Part shown: positions 7,393-14,205 of the stretch, in pieces
How the letters are laid out: every line of letters starts with the position of its first letter
How positions within the stretch are numbered: position 1 is the stretch's first letter
Assembly: GCA_964500895.1 (NCBI GenBank)
Contig: CAZCQP010000041.1
Span: 1-26,438 of the forward strand
Origin: CAZCQP01 sp964500895
GTDB lineage: Bacteria > Bacillota > Clostridia > Lachnospirales > JAISER01
DNA: 26,438 nucleotides
Direction of reading: 5' to 3'
The notes under the pieces: generated by a model
Databases searched by the model: none
Told to the model about the DNA's origin: nothing
What the model saw: only the letters and a program-made list of their open reading frames with translations
Made by a program: the position numbers and the translations under genes

Positions 7393-7432
7393 AAGCCGTT
7401 TCCCAGCTTTGTCCTCATATTACATCACCATA

Positions 7433-7461
7433 TTGTTGCATTCTTAACAGTGTGTTATAAT
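7433..7461 (+). promoter_or_regulatory. Likely pocR promoter
   Basis: TTGTTG (7433-7438), 17-base spacer and a perfect TATAAT (7456-7461). Transcription would start about 45 bases before the pocR GTG start. Confidence 0.65.
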
Positions 7462-7516
7462 GGTGGTATAAACAAGCATTGTTTTGTTGCTTTTCTCAGG
7501 GATAGGAGGATGAGCC

Positions 7517-8776
7517 GTGCAGTATTTAAGGGATTTGATTGACCATCAGTCTTTGCAGGAAATTCAAGACAAATTTGCCAACGCAACCGGGCTTGCCTTT
7601 GTGACCACCAATTATGCAGGAAAGCCCATGACCACCATGAGTAATTTCACCCGTTTCTGTCAGCAGGTGCGCAGCAGCAGTTGCAAATGCCAGCAGTCCG
7701 ACGCCCACGGTGGCATAGAAGCCGCCCGAAACGGAAAGCCTCACCTTTATTTATGCCATTGCGGCCTTATAGATTTTGCCATTCCCATCATCACCAACGG
7801 GGATTATTTAGGTTCTGTAATGGGGGGGCAAGTAAGGGTCAGCCCGGAGGACATGTCCCGGATTTCTTATGTGGTAGAAGCCAGTAGCAACATTTTAAAC
7901 GACCCTGAACTGCTCAAGCTTTATGAAGAAATTGAAGTACAGCCATTAGATAAAATTATAGCAACGGCAGACCTGGTGTATAACGTCATCAACTATATGA
8001 TGGAAAAAACCGTTATGAAAATTATTCAAGATGTGCCGGAAAAAGGCCCGGAAGACCATCAATCGGAAACGCTAGAAATTTTGGGCAAATACATAGAAAA
8101 AGCGCAGATAGAAAAGGAAAAGACCAGGCAATTATTGGGGGAAGTTTGCCAGCGCATTTTGGACAAGCACTTTAAAGCGGCAAAAGATGCTTTAAGCCGC
8201 CTGATTCAGCACATATCCCCCTTAAAACAAGACCAACCCCATTTTTTAACAGCGAAAGAAGAATACCACAACATTGGCCGGCAAATGATAGAAACCGCCG
8301 CCCAGGTGGTTGTAATAAGTGATGTGGTGCAGTGGGAAATGTTGAACAAAATTGGTGCTTGCAGTGAAGTATACGCTTTAAATGGATGGCTGTTAGAAAC
8401 GCTAGACAAAGTGTTTGATGCCATTATGGCAGAAGACGACCGGCATTTTTCAGACGAAATGGTTCGGGCGCAAAACTATATTGAGAAGAATTTTGCAAGG
8501 CAAATTCGCCTGGAAGATGTGGCCGATTATGTGAACATGAGCAAGCATTACTTTAGCAAAGTGTTTAAAAAGCGCATGGGTGTTAATTTTATAGATTACG
8601 TTACCCAATTGAAAGTGGAAAAGTCTAAGGAATTGTTGGCCCATACGACCCGGTCTGTGGAAGATATTGCCGCAGAAATTGGTTTTAATGAACCCAATTA
8701 TTTTGCACGGGTGTTTAAAAATGCCGTTGGTACAACCCCTTCCCGGTATAGAGAATCCCAAAGAAAGAAAATATAA
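7517..8776 (+). CDS. pocR: PocR-type AraC family transcriptional activator
   Basis: Protein of 419 residues. The N-terminal ~165 residues form a PocR sensory domain, with the family's conserved cysteines C48, C56, C58, C80 and C82 in FCQQVRSSSCKC and YLCHCGLIDFAIPI. A helical linker follows, and the last ~105 residues are an AraC DNA-binding domain with two helix-turn-helices (IRLEDVADYVNMSKHYFSKVFK and SVEDIAAEIGFNEPNYFARVFK). In Salmonella, PocR senses 1,2-propanediol and activates pdu and cob; here the gene stands directly before the pdu operon, so the same role is expected, with glycerol as a possible alternative ligand. The GTG start has AGGAGG 7 bases upstream. A strong terminator separates it from the operon. 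Confidence 0.93.
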   Translation: MQYLRDLIDHQSLQEIQDKFANATGLAFVTTNYAGKPMTTMSNFTRFCQQVRSSSCKCQQSDAHGGIEAARNGKPHLYLCHCGLIDFAIPIITNGDYLGSVMGGQVRVSPEDMSRISYVVEASSNILNDPELLKLYEEIEVQPLDKIIATADLVYNVINYMMEKTVMKIIQDVPEKGPEDHQSETLEILGKYIEKAQIEKEKTRQLLGEVCQRILDKHFKAAKDALSRLIQHISPLKQDQPHFLTAKEEYHNIGRQMIETAAQVVVISDVVQWEMLNKIGACSEVYALNGWLLETLDKVFDAIMAEDDRHFSDEMVRAQNYIEKNFARQIRLEDVADYVNMSKHYFSKVFKKRMGVNFIDYVTQLKVEKSKELLAHTTRSVEDIAAEIGFNEPNYFARVFKNAVGTTPSRYRESQRKKI

Positions 8777-8778
8777 TA

Positions 8779-8826
8779 CCCCAAGACAAAAAAGTATCCT
8801 TTTAAGGATACTTTTTTGTCTTGGGG
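8779..8826. terminator. Strong intrinsic terminator after pocR
   Basis: A perfect inverted repeat begins three bases after the pocR stop: CCCCAAGAC...GTATCC (8779-8799) pairs with GGATAC...TTGGGG (8806-8826) over 21 bp, around a TTTTAA loop. The stem carries A6 and T6 runs on its arms, so it can act as a terminator on the plus strand and perhaps on the minus strand. It insulates pocR from the pdu operon. Confidence 0.88.
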
Positions 8827-8891
8827 TTAATTCTTGTGGTAAATTTTAGCCCATATGTGCATCGAATTTTGTCATCATATTGTATTAATTG

Positions 8892-8905
8892 GACAAAAGT
8901 TTGTC
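8892..8905. promoter_or_regulatory. Candidate activator site in the pdu promoter region
   Basis: A perfect 14-base dyad, GACAAA-AG-TTTGTC, lies about 70 bases before gldA. A plausible -10 element TATTAT (8928-8933) follows 22 bases later, but no recognisable -35 box sits at the correct distance. That arrangement fits an activator-dependent promoter controlled by the AraC-type PocR encoded just upstream. Binding by PocR is an inference, since AraC proteins more often use direct repeats. Confidence 0.4.
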
Positions 8906-8973
8906 TCATATGCCGGCGGTTGTTGTGATATTATTTCTTATGAACTTACATTTATCTTTAAGGAGGATGGAAA

Positions 8974-10068
8974 ATGAATAGAATCATTATGTCACCCAGC
9001 AAGTATATTCAAGCAAGCGGGGCGCTTGCAAACCTGCATACCTACACCCAAAACTTTGGTCAAAAATTTTTAGTTATTGTAACAGAATCCGGCCAAAAAA
9101 GAACTGGAGACCAAATTAAATCCAGCTTTGAAGGCACAGACAAAAGCGTTGCTTTCGGTACCTTTAACAGAGAATGCTCCAAGGCAGAAATCAACCGGTT
9201 GATGGACATTTGCAAAGCCGAAGGCTGCGACTGTGTCATCGGCGTAGGCGGCGGCAAATTGTTAGATACCGCCAAAGCTGTGGCCCACTACTTAAAGCTG
9301 CCCATCGTTATTGTACCCACCATCGCTTCCACAGACGCTCCTTGCAGCGCCCTTTCCGTTATTTACACCGAAGAAGGCGTTTTCGAGGAATATTTAGTTT
9401 TGCCCAAAAACCCTGAAATCGTTATCATGGACCTGGACATTGTTGCTTCTGCTCCTGCCCGTTTTTTAGTGGCCGGCATGGGCGACGCTTTGGCTACCTA
9501 CTTTGAAGCCAGAGCCGCACAAGCTTCCAACGCCACCAACATGGCTGGGCTTTTGCCTGCTAAATCCGCTTTTGCATTGGCCGAACTGTGCTACACCACC
9601 CTGTTAGAGGACGGCTACAAGGCCAAACTGGCAGCCGAACAAAAAGTGGTAACACAAGCTGTGGAAAATGTGATTGAAGCCAACACCTACCTGTCCGGCA
9701 TTGGTTTTGAAAGCGGCGGGTTGGCTGCTGCCCATGCGGTACATAACGGCTTTACATACTTAAAAGAATGCCACCACCTGTACCATGGGGAAAAAGTGGC
9801 TTTCGGTACCCTCACCCAGCTGGTGCTTGAAAATGCACCTATGGAAGAACTTGATGAAGTAATGGAGTTCTGCGTATCCGTTGGCCTGCCCATCACCTTG
9901 GGCGAAATGGGCGTTACCGAAGTGAACCCAGACGATATGATGGAAGTGGCCAAGCTGGCCGCCGCCCCTGGCGAAACCATCCACAACATGCCTTTTAAGG
10001 TAACCCCTGAATCTGTCTATGCTGCCATTATGACCGCAGACGCTCTGGGCAAAGCATTTTTAGGCTAA
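8974..10068 (+). CDS. gldA: Glycerol dehydrogenase (iron/zinc-type polyol dehydrogenase)
   Basis: Protein of 364 residues, normal GldA length. It oxidises glycerol to dihydroxyacetone with NAD, and family members also act on 1,2-propanediol. NAD-binding features are visible (VIGVGGGKLLDTAKAVA about 88-104, and PTIASTDAPCSALSVIY about 115-131). The three metal ligands known from Geobacillus GldA correspond to D171 (GMGDAL), H254 (AAHAVHNG) and H271 (YHGEKVA). AAGGAGGATGG precedes the ATG. It is the first gene after the pocR terminator, 92 bases before pduA, so it is probably the leading gene of the pdu transcript. It has no N-terminal encapsulation-type extension. Role options: the oxidative branch of glycerol use, or 1,2-propanediol and 1-propanol interconversion in place of PduQ. 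Confidence 0.93.
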   Translation: MNRIIMSPSKYIQASGALANLHTYTQNFGQKFLVIVTESGQKRTGDQIKSSFEGTDKSVAFGTFNRECSKAEINRLMDICKAEGCDCVIGVGGGKLLDTAKAVAHYLKLPIVIVPTIASTDAPCSALSVIYTEEGVFEEYLVLPKNPEIVIMDLDIVASAPARFLVAGMGDALATYFEARAAQASNATNMAGLLPAKSAFALAELCYTTLLEDGYKAKLAAEQKVVTQAVENVIEANTYLSGIGFESGGLAAAHAVHNGFTYLKECHHLYHGEKVAFGTLTQLVLENAPMEELDEVMEFCVSVGLPITLGEMGVTEVNPDDMMEVAKLAAAPGETIHNMPFKVTPESVYAAIMTADALGKAFLG

Positions 10069-10105
10069 TACATTTATTGAATACAGGTACTAAGATATGT
10101 CTATA

Positions 10106-10131
10106 AAGAGCGGCTCGTTGTGGCCGCTCTT
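10106..10131 (+). other. Stem-loop between gldA and pduA
   Basis: A perfect 9-bp stem AAGAGCGGC/GCCGCTCTT (10106-10114 with 10123-10131, loop TCGTTGTG) is followed on the plus strand by A6, not T's, so it is not a standard terminator. It may protect or process the mRNA between gldA and the shell genes. On the minus strand it lacks a proper U tract as well. Confidence 0.65.
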
Positions 10132-10160
10132 AAAAAATACATAAAACGGAGGTTATACAC

Positions 10161-10439
10161 ATGAACGATGCATTAGGTATGGTTGAAACTAAAGGTTTGG
10201 TAGGCGCTATTGAAGCAGCAGACGCCATGGTAAAGGCTGCCAACGTAAATCTGGTGGGCTATGAAAAAATCGGTTCCGGGCTGATAACCGTTATGGTAAG
10301 AGGCGACGTAGGCGCTGTGAAAGCTGCTACCGATGCTGGTGCTGCCGCTGCACAAAAAGTGGGCGAAGTGGTTTCCATCCACGTTATTCCACGGCCCCAC
10401 AAAGATGTGGATGCCACATTTTTCCCAGCAAAAGCGTAA
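10161..10439 (+). CDS. pduA: PduA, hexameric microcompartment shell protein
   Basis: Protein of 92 residues made of one BMC domain. It begins ALGMVETKGLVGAIEAADAMVKAANVNLVGYE and has the pore motif KIGSG (about residues 37-41), as in Salmonella PduA, where the central pore passes 1,2-propanediol while retaining propionaldehyde. The end HVIPRPHKDVD is also typical. It is the major facet tile of the shell. It is preceded by CGGAGG and is the first shell gene, after gldA. No second plain PduA/PduJ copy exists in the window; PduK (16441) is the only other single-domain BMC protein. Confidence 0.97.
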   Translation: MNDALGMVETKGLVGAIEAADAMVKAANVNLVGYEKIGSGLITVMVRGDVGAVKAATDAGAAAAQKVGEVVSIHVIPRPHKDVDATFFPAKA

Positions 10440-10475
10440 GATTGGTCGTAATGAAAGGGAGAAAGGAGAACCCAC

Positions 10476-11285
10476 ATGTCAGATCAAATGATTGATAAAA
10501 TATTACAAGAAGTTATGAAAAAAATTGAAACCCCGGCTCCCGCCCCAGTTCAGGAAGCTCCCAAAACAGCTTGCTACAAAAGCTTTGGCGGCGGAGAATC
10601 CATGACAGAGTTCGTGGGAACCAGCTTAGGGGAAACCATCGGCTTGGTTATTGCCAACGTAGACCCAGCTGTGCATGAAGTGATGAAAATTGATAAAAAG
10701 TACCGCTCCATCGGTATCATTGGCGGCAGAACCGGCGCAGGCCCTCAAATTATGGCCGCAGACGAAGCCGTGAAAGCCACCAACACAGAAATTTTGGCCA
10801 TTGAGCTTTCCAGAGACACCAAAGGCGGCGCAGGCCACGGCAACCTGATTATTTTCGGTGCGGAAGACGTATCCGACGTGCGTCGGGCTGTGGAAGTGAC
10901 CTTAAAAGAGCTGGACAAAACCTTTGGGGACGTTTATGCCAACGATGCCGGCCACATTGAACTGCAATACACCGCCCGTGCCAGTTTCGCCTGCAACAAA
11001 GCTTTTAACGCCCCCGTGGGCAAAGCTTTTGGCTTGATGGTGGGCGCACCGGCTGCCATTGGTGTGATTATGGCCGACAGCGCTGTGAAAGCCGCTAATG
11101 TGGAAGTGATTGGTTATGCTTCCCCCGCCGCTGGCACCAGCTTCACTAATGAAGTGATTCTTTTCATCAGCGGAGACTCCGGCGCCGTGCGCCAGTCTGT
11201 CATCGCCGCCAGAGAAGTGGGCGTAAAACTGTTGGAAACCTTGGGTAAAGCGCCTGCGCCCCCAGTAACCACCCCATACATCTAA
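10476..11285 (+). CDS. pduB: PduB, trimeric tandem-domain shell protein
   Basis: Protein of 269 residues with an N-terminal extension and two BMC folds of the circularly permuted trimer type (around 45-145 and 150-255; the second contains GVIMADSAVKAANVEVIGYA). The N-terminus MIDKILQEVMKKIE is an amphipathic helix followed by a Pro/Ala-rich linker. In Salmonella the corresponding helix of PduB links the enzyme core to the shell. Met43 (10602) has its own ribosome binding site, so the short form PduB' is expected as well. AAAGGAG precedes the first ATG. It lies 36 bases after pduA. Confidence 0.96.
   Translation: MSDQMIDKILQEVMKKIETPAPAPVQEAPKTACYKSFGGGESMTEFVGTSLGETIGLVIANVDPAVHEVMKIDKKYRSIGIIGGRTGAGPQIMAADEAVKATNTEILAIELSRDTKGGAGHGNLIIFGAEDVSDVRRAVEVTLKELDKTFGDVYANDAGHIELQYTARASFACNKAFNAPVGKAFGLMVGAPAAIGVIMADSAVKAANVEVIGYASPAAGTSFTNEVILFISGDSGAVRQSVIAAREVGVKLLETLGKAPAPPVTTPYI
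10593..10604 (+). promoter_or_regulatory. Internal ribosome binding site and start for short PduB'
   Basis: GGAG (10593-10596) precedes an in-frame ATG (10602) by 5 bases inside pduB. It would give a 227-residue protein lacking the N-terminal helix and linker. Salmonella makes PduB' from an internal start about 37 residues in; the position here (residue 43) is equivalent. Confidence 0.6.
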
Positions 11286-11306
11286 TACCGGGACGGAGGG
11301 AAACCA

Positions 11307-12971
11307 GTGAAATCCAAAAGATTTGAAGTGCTTGCCAACCGCCCGGTAAACCAGGACGGTTTTGTAAAAGAATGGCCCGAAGCCGGGCTTATTGCCATGA
11401 ACAGCCCCTTTGACCCCAAGCCCAGCATTAAAATTGTGAACGGCCTGGTGCAAGAGCTGGACGGCAAAACCCGTGCTGAATTTGACTTGAATGACCGGTT
11501 TATTGCCGACTATGCCATTAACCTTTCCCGTGCGGAAGAAGTAATGGCCATGGACAGCAAATTGCTGGCCAAAATGCTTTGCGATGTAAACGTGTTACGG
11601 GAAGACATCATCCCCCTCTCCACCGCCATGACCCCCGCCAAAATTTGCGAAGTGCTGGGCCATATGAACGTGGTAGAAATGATGATGGCACTGCAAAAAA
11701 TGCGTGCACGGAAAACCCCGTCTAACCAATGCCACGTCACCAACGTGCGGGATAACCCGGTACAAATTGCCGCTGATGCGGCCGAAGCCGGCATTCGTGG
11801 ATTTGACGAAATGGAAACCACCGTGGCTGTGGTGCGTTATGCGCCTTTTAACGCCCTTTCCTTGCTGGTGGGCTCTCAAACCGGCCGTGGCGGGGTGCTC
11901 ACCCAATGCGCTGTAGAAGAAGCCACCGAGCTGATGCTGGGAATGCGTGGCCTCACCTGCTACGCCGAAACCGTGTCTGTTTACGGCACGGAACAAGTGT
12001 TTGTAGACGGGGACGACACCCCATGGTCTAAAGCTTTCTTGGCTTCTGCTTACGCTTCCCGTGGCCTTAAAATGCGCTACACCTCCGGCACCGGCTCTGA
12101 GGTGCTCATGGGTTATGCAGAAGGCAAATCCATGCTTTATCTGGAAGCCAAGTGTGTATACGTCACCAAAGGTGCCGGGGTGCAAGGGTTGCAAAACGGT
12201 TCTATCAGCTGTATCGGCGTGCCTGGTGCAGTGCCTTCCGGCATTCGTGCCGTGCTGGCAGAAAACTTGATTACCATGATGTTGGATTTGGAAGTGGCCT
12301 CCGGCAACGACCAAACCTTCTCTCATTCTGATATTCGCCGGACGGCCAGAGCATTAATGCAAATGCTGCCCGGTACAGACTTTATCTTCTCCGGCTACAG
12401 CTCCACCCCCAACTACGACAACATGTTCGCCGGTTCCAACTTCGATGCGGAGGACTTTGACGACTACAACGTGCTTCAACGGGATTTAATGGTGGACGGC
12501 GGTTTGCGCCCTGTTTCCGAAGAAGAAGTGGTGAAAATTCGGAACAAAGCCGCCAAAGCTTTGCAAGCGGTGTTTAAAGGCTTGGGCTTCCCAGACATTA
12601 CCGATGCCGAAGTGGAAGCCGCTACCTACGCCCACGGCAGCAAAGACATGCCGGAGCGTAACATTGTAGAAGACATTAAAGCTGCTCAAAACTTGATGGA
12701 TAAAGGCATCACCGGCTTAGACGTGGTGAAGGCCCTTTCCAAAGGCGGCTTTGACGATGTGGCCGAAAACGTGTTGAACCTGCTTAAACAACGGGTCAGC
12801 GGGGATTACCTGCACACCTCTGCCATCTTTGATAAAAACTTCCATGTGGTTAGCGCCGTGAACGACCAAAACGATTACAAAGGCCCCGGCACCGGCTACC
12901 GTTTAAGCGCCCAACGCTGGGAAGAAATTAAAAACATTCCTGGGGCCAAGTCCGCCGCAGACTTTGAATAA
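11307..12971 (+). CDS. pduC: Propanediol/glycerol dehydratase, large (alpha) subunit
   Basis: Protein of 554 residues, the same length as Klebsiella oxytoca PduC. It is the TIM-barrel catalytic subunit of the adenosylcobalamin-dependent diol dehydratase, converting 1,2-propanediol to propionaldehyde or glycerol to 3-hydroxypropionaldehyde. Every active-site residue known from the K. oxytoca structure is at the same number: H143, E170, E221, Q296, S301, D335, Q336 and S362. Signature stretches include NDQTFSHSDIRRTARAL and GSNFDAEDFDDYN. The GTG start follows GGAGGGAAACCA. It forms an operon with pduD and pduE. Retention of S301 and Q336 is the diol-dehydratase pattern but does not by itself exclude glycerol as substrate. 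Confidence 0.98.
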   Translation: MKSKRFEVLANRPVNQDGFVKEWPEAGLIAMNSPFDPKPSIKIVNGLVQELDGKTRAEFDLNDRFIADYAINLSRAEEVMAMDSKLLAKMLCDVNVLREDIIPLSTAMTPAKICEVLGHMNVVEMMMALQKMRARKTPSNQCHVTNVRDNPVQIAADAAEAGIRGFDEMETTVAVVRYAPFNALSLLVGSQTGRGGVLTQCAVEEATELMLGMRGLTCYAETVSVYGTEQVFVDGDDTPWSKAFLASAYASRGLKMRYTSGTGSEVLMGYAEGKSMLYLEAKCVYVTKGAGVQGLQNGSISCIGVPGAVPSGIRAVLAENLITMMLDLEVASGNDQTFSHSDIRRTARALMQMLPGTDFIFSGYSSTPNYDNMFAGSNFDAEDFDDYNVLQRDLMVDGGLRPVSEEEVVKIRNKAAKALQAVFKGLGFPDITDAEVEAATYAHGSKDMPERNIVEDIKAAQNLMDKGITGLDVVKALSKGGFDDVAENVLNLLKQRVSGDYLHTSAIFDKNFHVVSAVNDQNDYKGPGTGYRLSAQRWEEIKNIPGAKSAADFE

Positions 12972-12988
12972 GGAGGGGGAGAGAGTAC

Positions 12989-13657
12989 ATGAACATATCT
13001 GAACAACAATTGCGCAGCATCATTGCCAGCGTCATTCAGGATTTGGGCGTTGGGGAAACCGAAAAACCCTCCCCTGCCCCGGCAGTACAAGCGCCAACTT
13101 CTGCCGCCACAACGGTAAAACTGACCGAAACCGGTGAAGCCCCAAAAGGCACCCGGGCAGACGAAGTGGTCATTGCCATTGCTCCAGCCTTTGCAAGACA
13201 CCAAAACAAAACCATCGTTGGGGTAGAACACGGCCGCATTTTGCGTGAACTCACCGCCGGTATTGAGGAAGAAGGGGTGAAAGCCCGGGTCATCCGGGTG
13301 TACAAAACCTCCGACGTGGCCTTTACCGCCCACGAAGCCGCCAAATTAAGCGGTTCCGGCATTGGCATTGGCATTCAATCCAAGGGTACGGCGGTCATTC
13401 ACCAAAAAGACTTGTTCCCGCTAAGCAACCTGGAACTGTTTTCCCAAGCGCCTTTGCTTACCCCGGAAGTTTACCGGGCCATTGGCAAAAACGCCGCCAA
13501 GTACGCCAAAGGGGAAACACCTCAACCTGTGCCCACCTTAAACGACCAAATGGCTCGGCCGAAATTCCAAGCGATTGCTGCCCTGCTGCACATTAAGGAA
13601 ACGGAATATGTGGAACAAGGCAAAAAGAGCCAGTCTGTTGAAGTCAGTTTTCTGTGA
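12989..13657 (+). CDS. pduD: Propanediol dehydratase, medium (beta) subunit
   Basis: Protein of 222 residues, the usual beta-subunit size; together with PduC it cradles the corrin ring of B12. Conserved parts include VVIAIAPAFARHQNKTIVGVEH, GSGIGIGIQSKGTAVIHQKDL and FSQAPLLTPEVYRAIGKNAAKYA. The first 18 residues, MNISEQQLRSIIASVIQD, are an amphipathic helix closely resembling the Salmonella PduD N-terminus that targets the dehydratase to the microcompartment. A Pro/Ala-rich linker follows. AAGGAGGGGG precedes the ATG, 17 bases after pduC. Confidence 0.97.
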   Translation: MNISEQQLRSIIASVIQDLGVGETEKPSPAPAVQAPTSAATTVKLTETGEAPKGTRADEVVIAIAPAFARHQNKTIVGVEHGRILRELTAGIEEEGVKARVIRVYKTSDVAFTAHEAAKLSGSGIGIGIQSKGTAVIHQKDLFPLSNLELFSQAPLLTPEVYRAIGKNAAKYAKGETPQPVPTLNDQMARPKFQAIAALLHIKETEYVEQGKKSQSVEVSFL

Positions 13658-13672
13658 AAAGGAGGAGAGAAG

Positions 13673-14197
13673 ATGAACGTGAACGACCAAAAAATAATTG
13701 AACAAATTGTGAAAGAAGTCCTCTCCTCTATGGGAAGCGGACAGGCAAGCCCAAGTGCTGCCCCGCATGTGGCAGCTCCTGCGGGCAAAAGCATGACCCG
13801 GGCGGATTACCCCCTGGCGGAAAAACGGCCGGAACTGATTCAAGGTTCCACTGGTAAAAAACTGGACGATATTACACTATCCGCAGTGCTGGACGGACGT
13901 ATCGCACCTGAAGATGTGCGTATTTCCAAGGAAACACTGATGATGCAAGGTGAAATTGCCAATTCTGTTGGCCGAGAAGCTTTTAGCCGCAATTTAAAGC
14001 GGGCGGCGGAACTTACCCAAATTCCAGACCAACGCATTCTGGAAATATACAACGCCCTTCGGCCCTACCGCTCCACCAAAGCCGAGCTTTTGGCCATTGC
14101 GGAAGAGTTGGAAACCCAATACGGTGCAGTCATTAACGCCGCCCACGTGCGAGAAGCAGCGGAGGCTTACGAGCAAAGAAAACGGCTGGCTGAGTAG
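13673..14197 (+). CDS. pduE: Propanediol dehydratase, small (gamma) subunit
   Basis: Protein of 174 residues, typical gamma subunit. Family features include DYPLAEKRPELIQGSTGK, the GRIAPEDVRISKETLMMQGEIA region and the end LRPYRSTKAELLAIAEEL. The N-terminus NDQKIIEQIVKEVLSSMGSG forms an amphipathic helix like that of PduD, so this subunit may carry a second targeting signal. AAAAGGAGGAG precedes the ATG, 15 bases after pduD. It completes the dehydratase complex with PduC and PduD. Confidence 0.96.
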   Translation: MNVNDQKIIEQIVKEVLSSMGSGQASPSAAPHVAAPAGKSMTRADYPLAEKRPELIQGSTGKKLDDITLSAVLDGRIAPEDVRISKETLMMQGEIANSVGREAFSRNLKRAAELTQIPDQRILEIYNALRPYRSTKAELLAIAEELETQYGAVINAAHVREAAEAYEQRKRLAE

Positions 14198-14205
14198 GTG
14201 ATGGC

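Noticed and set aside
8827..8973. Cobalamin riboswitch upstream of the pdu operon
   Set aside because: No B12-box or other conserved elements are recognisable in the leader, which is also too short for one.
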